A stretch of DNA of 64,000 bases, taken from NCBI GenBank assembly GCA_964030475.1, contig CAXIPT010000007.1, positions 5,905,026-5,969,025 on the forward strand. The letters run 5' to 3'. Of this stretch, positions 56,928-64,000 are shown in pieces. Numbering within the stretch: position 1 is the first letter of the stretch; the number at the start of each line of letters is the position of its first letter. The DNA comes from Tethya wilhelma (taxonomy: Eukaryota > Porifera > Demospongiae > Tethyida > Tethyidae). The notes beneath the pieces are model-generated. The model was not told the DNA's origin and made no database searches. It was given only the letters and a program-made list of their open reading frames with translations. The translations under genes were made by a program, and so were the position numbers.

Positions 56928-59341
56928 GGCCTGGTCTTGCAGTCGGTCATTCAACAGGCTCCTCTGTCAGCTAGGTATGGAGCCATGTTTCCACTACCTC
57001 ATAGCTGGAGGAGATCAGGCGCTGATAGTTGGAAATGAACTAGTAGAAGATGACCCGCCCAAAGGTTTGTCGTACAACACTAGCATATACTGACACACAC
57101 CCTCACATTCACATGGGCATGTAGTGAAATTTGTGCTTATTGGTAAACTCTCTCTCTTTTCAGTTATTTTTCTTACTGCTCTCCATGCTCAATTTAAAAG
57201 TTATCTTTATTGTAGGAGCTAAAGATTTGCAGGAGATCACGAGTGGATTGGATCATGTGATGTTGTTTGGCATCACCTGCGGACTCTCGGCTCCTTACGT
57301 GGCTGGACAAATTGACCACGCCATGAAAAATGCAAGTGGTAATCTTGTTCAAACATCTTGCAATTTTGTGTGAACATAGATTAAATTTTTGTCTTTGTTC
57401 CAATGGTGTGTTGTGCAGCCGTCGGATTATACCACAGTCTTGGTGGGGTTCAACCCTGTGCAGCTGTCCCGGGATGTGCCTATCGAGAAATGGAACAAGA
57501 CATGCAAACAGGTATGGAGGATATCTTGAGCTAGTCTTTTGACTTTTACTGTGTCACTGTTGTAATACATGCATGTATAATATAGGTATTCTTGGAATTG
57601 GAAAGATTGGAGCTGGAATCAGACACAGCTGTGATTCTCAATCCAATAGTGGGTCCAGAACCAATCACTGGTAAAATATATTATTGTTATATAGGCTGTG
57701 AGTCTTTGATCTCCTGGTAGCATTGTGTGTGTGTTTCTTTCTCAGGCTCCAGTCGCATGAAGGGTGGTTCAATGACGGCCATTCTCCTCAATGTCATCTT
57801 CACAGCTGCCCTCTCTCTAGCGGTAGATGTTCCATTCTCCATTTCTGATTCCACTCCACCACCGACTGTCAGAGCTCTGTCCAATGGCACAGCAGCACTG
57901 GAGTCACCCACACTGCACCTACTACCCCCTAGACTGCACAATGTGGTCGGCCTCATTGAGTCCTTTGCTGCTACATATCATGCAGCTTACAGGTTAGCCA
58001 TCATCACCGCTCGCTGCCCGCCGGGCTATATAGCTAGCTGGGTGGAGTGAGATGATTCTTTGATCCCTCCTTCCGTACAGACCTGCTGAAGGTATTGCTG
58101 CCTTGATTAGGCTGGCTGGGCACTCACTACGACAGAGTGATGGCCATCTCTACTACCTCGGAGCTGAGGCATTTGGCATTGTAGGGTAAGACACACACGC
58201 ACGCACACACACACATGGTAGAGGTGATAACAAAATGAAATTTGCTCTCATCGTTCAGGTTCATAGACAGCTCTGAGATGGTGTCAACATTTGGCTCCAG
58301 TCCTGACGAGGTCAGGGGGTTCATAGAGAGAGGCTGGGAGGCATGTCAGAACAGAGACGGTACATCAATACTATTACTATGGCCTCATAAACCAGCTAGG
58401 AAACCTTTTAACCATTTGCCTGCAATGGCCTCTCAAAGAAGTCCTCCTCCTTGTTTAAGAGGCAGAGATTTCTTGATTTCACATACACTTTCTTTAAATC
58501 ACTGATCTTCATTTATTCATGCTATTGACTTGGTTTGTATATCGTATCCATGCAGGGGACCAGTCAACCACAAGTCACTTGTTTCGTATTTCTGTTGATG
58601 ATTTCCAAAGATATGTTCTCCCTAATTTGACCTCAAATGATACAGTCGTCTGTACAGACACTAATGTGGTGGGTGTGGTTTCAAAGGAAGACCACACCCA
58701 CCTGGAAATAGTGATGGAAAAGTGTGTAGCCGGATTCAAACATTACATATGTTATATCTCTGCATGCATCATAACATGCCTTCTTTGCTTGGTACATGTA
58801 CAGGGTCTTCAATTCAAAAGCTAAAACAGCACTTCTGATGCTTTCCACACTGCAGTACTCGGCTCATGATATCCCACAGTTGAAGGAGAACAGGTGAACA
58901 CATAATTATAGTATGTATGTATGTATGTATGTATGTATGTATTATAACAGTCTCATTGTGAAGTTTGCCCCTGTATTAATTACAGGTATGATGTCAGAGT
59001 GTTTGTCCAGCTGCCAGTCTTTGCAGTGATGCAGACAGGTATGATTGTCTCACAAACACCAGCTAAGAAGAAAGAAGCATGGTGTAACGTGGCACTATTG
59101 TCAATGTCCCCTTCACACATGCACAGAGCCTCTGTTTGCTGGGTTTGCCTTGAAGCTGGTCCTGAATGCTGTGTCAACAGGTGCTAATGTCATCAAAGGA
59201 AGAGTCCACTCCAACACTATGATCAACCTCTCCGTGGCAAATGACAAGGTCAGCCGAGTTTTTAGGTCTAAATTTGGACACGATTGTGTTCTAAATATAG
59301 ATTCATGTCGTGTGTACATGTCTATTTTACAAAAGTCACAC

Positions 59342-59393
<52 letters not shown>

Positions 59394-60128
59394 GTAGCTC
59401 TTCTACCGTTCTGTCTCTATCATTTCCAAGCTGAGTGAAGTGAGTGAGGAAGAAGCTAAAGAAGCTCTTCTAAAGGCCATCTACAAAGAAGACAACATTG
59501 ATAAGGTAAATGCACTTATCTTCCCTTTATAATAATTGGGTAATAGTTGGGCGGGTAAATTTGGCGAGAATTAAATTTGGCGAATTGTTGAATTCTTCTT
59601 CAAATCCCCAAGTTAAAAATTGCCAAATTCCCATTCTAGCATTATTGGTGATACAATTCCACACGCTGCATAGTTTACATGGGTGCACATACGTATAAAA
59701 CTGTTCGTCAAATTTTTAAGCCTGCCAAATTTACCCGCTATATGGTAGCTATTTCTGGTATAAATAATTCTGGTCATCTCTGCTTGCATATGTTCACTCA
59801 GCACTGGTCCCTCCCTGTGTCTTCTCACATCAAGGCAGCTGTCCAACAGAATATGGTGAGCTAATTACTGACATTTTGTACAACAATAAAGTAGATGTGT
59901 GTGTGTGTGTGTGCGTGTGGTGTGTGTGGGGGGGGGGAGTATTGTGTATGTTCTTTTTTACTTCTGTTGTTCGTGCTATCGCACACACACACACACACAC
60001 ACACACTTCACACGGTCACAAAGGTTGTTCCCCTAGCTCTGATCCTAGCTAGGAAACGGTGTTCTGTGACAGAAGCTGTGGACATTATTTCGAGTGCTAA
60101 GAGCATTAGAACACTCATCGAACATTGA
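56174..60128 (+). CDS. GCKR: glucokinase regulatory protein
   Basis: Eighteen exons: 56174-56251, 56481-56612, 56694-56720, 56806-56844, 56929-57064, 57216-57331, 57419-57511, 57586-57670, 57746-57992, 58081-58185, 58259-58359, 58556-58721, 58804-58893, 58986-59038, 59127-59248, 59398-59505, 59802-59855 and 60024-60128, giving 618 aa (vertebrate GCKR about 625). SIS-1 has FTGCGTSGRIA and YLIAGGDQA; GITCGLSAPYVAGQ and VLVGFNPV follow; GPEPITGSSRMKGGSMT is the MurQ/GCKR signature. SIS-2 and the lid domain follow. GCKR binds fructose phosphates and inhibits glucokinase in vertebrates; sugar-phosphate sensing is likely, the partner here unknown. Intron 6 is GC-AG (gcaagt donor). Confidence 0.95.
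59545..59743. mobile_element. about 200-bp MITE, copy in GCKR intron 16
   Basis: Left gcgggtaaatttggcgagaa and right (reverse-complemented) tagcgggtaaatttggcagg are inverted termini. The interior matches the element at 47167-47362. No ORF. The right terminus acccgctatatggtagct also resembles the end of the repeat at 1037-1182. Confidence 0.7.
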
Positions 60129-60756
60129 TCATGTGTTTTGATGTCTTCATTAATTGTTGTGCCATTCTGTGTAGCCGTGGTATTTTCACCAGGCACTATG
60201 TGTAGTGGTGTGTTTAATGGTATGTCTTCTTATGAACTGTACCTTCTTTGGTTCGTTGAATGTCAGTTCACGAGGTCATCTCTATGTCAACCAATACCTG
60301 TGACATAATTCATTGAGAAATTTTGCATGAGATGCTCTTATTTCTATAATGTTGTTCTTTTTTACTTCTGTTGTTCGTGCTATCGCACACACACACACAC
60401 ACACACACACTTCACACGGTCACAAAGGTTGTTCCCCTAGCTCTGATCCTAGCTAGGAAACGGTGTTCTGTGACAGAAGCTGTGGACATTATTTCGAGTG
60501 CTAAGAGCATTAGAACACTCATCGAACATTGATCATGTGTTTTGATGTCTTCATTAATTGTTGTGCCATTCTGTGTAGCCGTGGTATTTTCACCAGGCAC
60601 TATGTGTAGTGGTGTGTTTAATGGTATGTCTTCTTATGAACTGTACCTTCTTTGGTTCGTTGAATGTCAGTTCACGAGGTCATCTCTATGTCAACCAATA
60701 CCTGTGACATAATTCATTGAGAAATTTTGCATGAGATGCTCTTATTTCTATAATGT
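59949..60756. repeat. exact 404-bp tandem duplication over the last GCKR exon
   Basis: 59949-60352 and 60353-60756 appear identical, including the CA tract (same length), the final GCKR exon (copies 60024-60128 and 60428-60532) and the 3' flank. Microsatellites mutate fast, so identical tract lengths mean either an extremely recent duplication or an assembly artefact. Only the first copy is needed for GCKR. Confidence 0.85.
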
Positions 60757-61416
60757 TAGTTGGAAGTGAACTCCTTTATCACTAAGGAAGGAGGGGTATG
60801 CTCTTAGAGGAACTCTGGAGGGGGGAGGGAGGGGGGTGTCCAGTGGTAGTTTAAGAGTGTTTTGTATATACTTCCCAGTTGATGTCATATCTAGCTCACT
60901 ATATTATAAAATAATAAACATATGCCAGCTTGTCATGCATGGATCCCTTTTATTGTTAATCTTCTGATATAATTTTTTTACTGACAGTCAAAACAAAATT
61001 GAATGGCTTGTCATTGCAAGTGCTACCATCCATCCCCCACACCTCATGTGTGTGACTCCTGCACGTGTGGTGCCTGCCTAGCTAGCTCAGTATAATATTA
61101 TTAATTTATGTAGGACGAGGCATTCTTTTACAAAATGTGATAATGGCCATAGCACTGATGATGGCAGCTGCACTAGAAGGCCTATTAGCAATTGCAAGAA
61201 TTATCACCATTTTGGTAAGCTGCTAAGTGGGCCAATAACTTGCAATAAGTGCTAAAGTGTTCAGAAGCTAGCGAGACTATTCAGAAGCCATAAGAGCTGT
61301 AATTCGAGCAGCGTGCACTATTTACGCTCCGCCCACGCTCACCGAGCATTGCAGCGAAGTGGCTGCGGGTTTATTCTTGGAATGTTTAGTTGCAGCACAG
61401 AGCTTCATTGAGTTAG
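60757..61416. other. intergenic, GCKR to proline-rich gene
   Basis: No gene supported. A short hydrophobic open stretch from ATG 61143 to a GT donor at about 61217 exists but has no in-phase acceptor that I can find. Confidence 0.4.
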
Positions 61417-61424
61417 TATATAAG
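61417..61424 (+). promoter_or_regulatory. TATA-like box of the proline-rich gene
   Basis: tatataag at 61417-61424, about 110 bp before the first in-frame ATG of the following gene. Supports a start near 61450 for its transcript. Confidence 0.35.
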
Positions 61425-61533
61425 TGAAGCAGCTAGTTAGCTCTCAGATGAGTTCTCTGACTAGCCTTGTAGCTCTCCTGCAGGTGTAAACTTGAGCATT
61501 GCAGCATTGTCTTTGTTGACCGATAAACAGCGC

Positions 61534-63892
61534 ATGGTCCCCAGTGTTGTGATAATAATTATGACTGTTATGACAAACAAGGAAAGTATATCAATGGCAA
61601 AAAGTGCAACCGCAAAAACTAGACTGAAAGTGACTCAATCGGTTCCTATCCCGCCCTCTGTACCAGCACCTAGACTCACAAAACTCGCTCACAGCGGTGG
61701 AAGCACTCGCAGAGGAGCCTGGGCCGCGAAAAATCCGCCTGCTGACAGTGGAGCTGCTGATCGTATCATTTTACAGTCTGGCAACCTCTCTACTGTGTGT
61801 GACAATACACATTCCTCAGGTTCAAACAGCGTGGATCAACATCCTATGAATAGTGTTGTAATTGATACTCCTGAGCCATATCTTGAGCCAATCAAAACTC
61901 TATCATTGCCACCAAGTGTCACTCGTGGAGCTGGAGGAGGAGAAGCAATCAATCGTGGCAGTACACGTAAGCACAAACGCTCGGTTGCTGTCGGTCTGCT
62001 AGCATCGGAGGCTAAAGATTCGAGATTAGACAAGCCACAGGGATCGCCCCCTGTCCCAGCAACACCGCTCTACAGACCCATTCCTCCTCCAAAGGTTGTC
62101 TTACAGAAACAAAGAGACAGACAAGAAAATAATAAACAGCTCTCAGCTCAAAGAGACGAAGCTCTTGTGCTCAGACAGCAGAAAAAGCATAGTGAATTAG
62201 CTTATCTTATTGTGGATCTGGACTCCGTTGGAACAAGTGTCAAACCATCAGAGACAACTAGTAAACAACACAGTTACAACCAGAAGTCATTTGGTAAGCT
62301 GTTGTGCATGGGTGATCATTTACTGGTTTACAAGTGGTCATGAATACAAAACCATGCATGTCAAGTGGTCTTGATGAGCTGTGGAATGAGGGGAACCAAA
62401 GTACATAGCTATACCACAATAGTTGGCTTGGCAACAGTAATATTAAAGATCCAGTACTTTTTTTCTGAGTTGTATGTTGGACTAGTAGGGAATCTGTTTT
62501 TCTTGCTCATAAACATCGAAAGAGTTCTTTCATCTTGTCCTTCCACCCCCCTCCCTAGCCCTCCCCCCTGTATGTTTGTGCGAGGGTAGCGTACACACCA
62601 TCTCCTTATCTGACTAATAGTCTCAAAGTGTTTGATACCTTTCAAGAGTCGAATAATGTGCTTAATTTGTGAGTCACACAGCACACATTGACAGTGGGAT
62701 GGGCCTTCTGTGTGCACACTCTATCACTGCTAATACAGTTACAGTGTGCTAACTAGCACAGCCGCTAATAACCAGTGTACAGTTATATTCCCATGGATAG
62801 TTGTGTACACCATGTTGGGGCCACTTGCCACTGCATGTGATAATGGAACCTTTACACCCGTTTGTTGAGATTGGCCTTTTTTATTTTGTCTCTCATTGAC
62901 CACATTTAGCACCTCCCAGTTGCTTAGACTTACATACAGTCATGCAGGCCTTGCAGGGAAATATAACAGCTTTAAAAATCACAAGCTAAGAGTATTCTTT
63001 TGAAAATTTCAAAAGTTGTTTAGTCCAGCCTCTAGCTGCATGGGGTACATAGGCACTGGGTACATAGTGCAAACTAACTACAAGGTGTATGTGTGAATTT
63101 ATCAACTTTTCCATCATGTCATTTTGTGAGGAGATAATAATTATTATCATATAATGTTGTATTCTATTCTTCTCCTTGCATTTCACCAACCTGTAATATT
63201 ATATATTATAGAAGATTCTCATTCACATAATGTATCACTGATTCTTTGAAAGATGACGCACAATGATTATATGATTTATAGTCAATACACAATTTGGGAA
63301 ACCAGATAACAGTTACTGCTTTGAAATGTGAGCACGTCTTTAAAAGTGACTTCAAAGAGACTCCAGAATGTAGAGGCGGTGTAATGTTTTAGTTCTTGGT
63401 GTCAGTCTGCGAGTCCTCAGCCTTTACCACTGGGTAATTTAATCCTATAGGATGGTACTAGCTGGGGAGATCCATTTGGCAGGTGGAGGCTTAAGAGTCA
63501 ATGTGTTTCTTGTTCTCCTATGCTGTTGTTGTTGACAGTATTTCTATCAGAATTAAGTTTTCCAAACAGATTCAAATCACGTTGGTTTCGTAGATAATTA
63601 AATTGTTTGTGCACCATATTGTGAACCAAAAGGTCAAATTAATCCCCATTGCATGCAGTTGTTGTGACACACACACACATACACACACAACTGATCCTTT
63701 CTTTCTTTCTTTCTCTCTCTAACTTCAGACGATTCTCATCTTGCTGTTCGAAGTCAGTCGTTTGAAGAAGAAAACAACTTCCCTGTCCGTTCCAAGACCA
63801 TGAGTGCTAGTCCAGGTACCAAAAGGAAGCCTCCACTGCGACCTAGACCCCCTCCCAGAGTCAGATGTAAGTGTGTGTGTGTGTGTGTGTGA

Positions 63893-63939
<47 letters not shown>

Positions 63940-64000
63940 CGTTTGTGTGTGAGAGTGAACATTCATCAATGTCTGAATTGATGTAAAGCCACTTTAGTTG
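61534..64000 (+). CDS. proline-rich, probably SH3-binding disordered protein (5' part)
   Basis: Exon 61534-62294 (first ATG; the frame is open from 61492) and exon 63729-63867 join with matching phase (TTTG to AC) and continue past the window edge. More than 290 residues are visible, mostly low-structure: SVPIPPSVPAPRL, PPVPATPLYRPIPPPK, a short Gln/Arg-rich helix (KQRDRQENNKQLSAQRDEAL), and at the end KRKPPLRPRPPPRVR, which fits class I/II SH3 ligands. No catalytic domain is seen so far. An adaptor or cytoskeletal regulator is likely, inferred from composition only. The 5' end may include an untranslated or missed first exon. The intron 62295-63728 shows nothing recognisable. Confidence 0.6.

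Noticed and set aside
60412..60600. Second GCKR terminal exon as a separate gene
   Set aside because: It is part of the exact 404-bp duplication and adds no new coding sequence.
61143..61217. Short hydrophobic exon candidate with a GT donor
   Set aside because: No downstream acceptor keeps it in frame with the proline-rich gene.

Overview
The window is animal nuclear DNA. Its genes are split by many short GT-AG introns, dinucleotide microsatellites are dense, and it carries two tRNA-Val genes and several MITE-like elements. The gene set is metazoan and ciliate-cell in character (CCDC65/DRC2, TBCCD1, FKBP6, RANBP1, GCKR, ASPDH). Compact introns, lineage-expanded intronless families and multi-TM receptor-like proteins suggest an early-branching animal, most likely a demosponge; that placement is inference from gene style. 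The sequence is a draft assembly: seven single-n joins (10532, 18856, 21624, 26590, 28718, 29846, 51697), Tn5/Nextera adapter sequence, and at least two unmerged contig overlaps.

Layout. 0-10 kb: a small HEAT-repeat protein (+), tRNA-Val (-), ASPDH (-) head to head with DRC2 (+) across a 131-bp promoter holding an RFX X-box, a second tRNA-Val inside a DRC2 intron, and a small PH-domain protein (+). 10-19 kb: a tandem array of three LCAT/PLA2G15-like secreted lipase genes (+); the third has lost its catalytic-serine exon segment at an assembly join and has a TIR element in its promoter. 19-26 kb: TBCCD1 (+), whose largest intron hosts a single-exon multi-TM receptor-like gene with its own TATA box. 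26-40 kb: a tandem array of intronless ~700-aa proteins with an F-box-like N-terminus and LRR-like body (four on -, plus an opposite-strand fragment that looks mis-scaffolded). 40-44 kb: an NHR (Neuralized-repeat) protein and its neighbour in which an NHR is fused to a coiled coil and a protein kinase. 44-48 kb: RANBP1 (-) and FKBP6 (+), divergent. 48-56 kb: a secreted PLD3/4-like protein (-), a 93-aa unknown (+), a TMEM97/EBP-like EXPERA protein (-), an intronless type II membrane protein (-). 56-60 kb: GCKR (+, 18 exons) ending in an exact 404-bp tandem duplication. 61-64 kb: the 5' part of a proline-rich, probably SH3-binding protein.

The multi-exon models given here were assembled by hand from splice consensus; in each complete model the exon phases close to an open frame whose length is close to that of the named family. 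The less familiar content is the F-box-like/LRR array (mosaic members, one frameshifted), the NHR-coiled coil-kinase fusion beside an NHR-only paralogue, and the nested multi-TM receptor-like gene.
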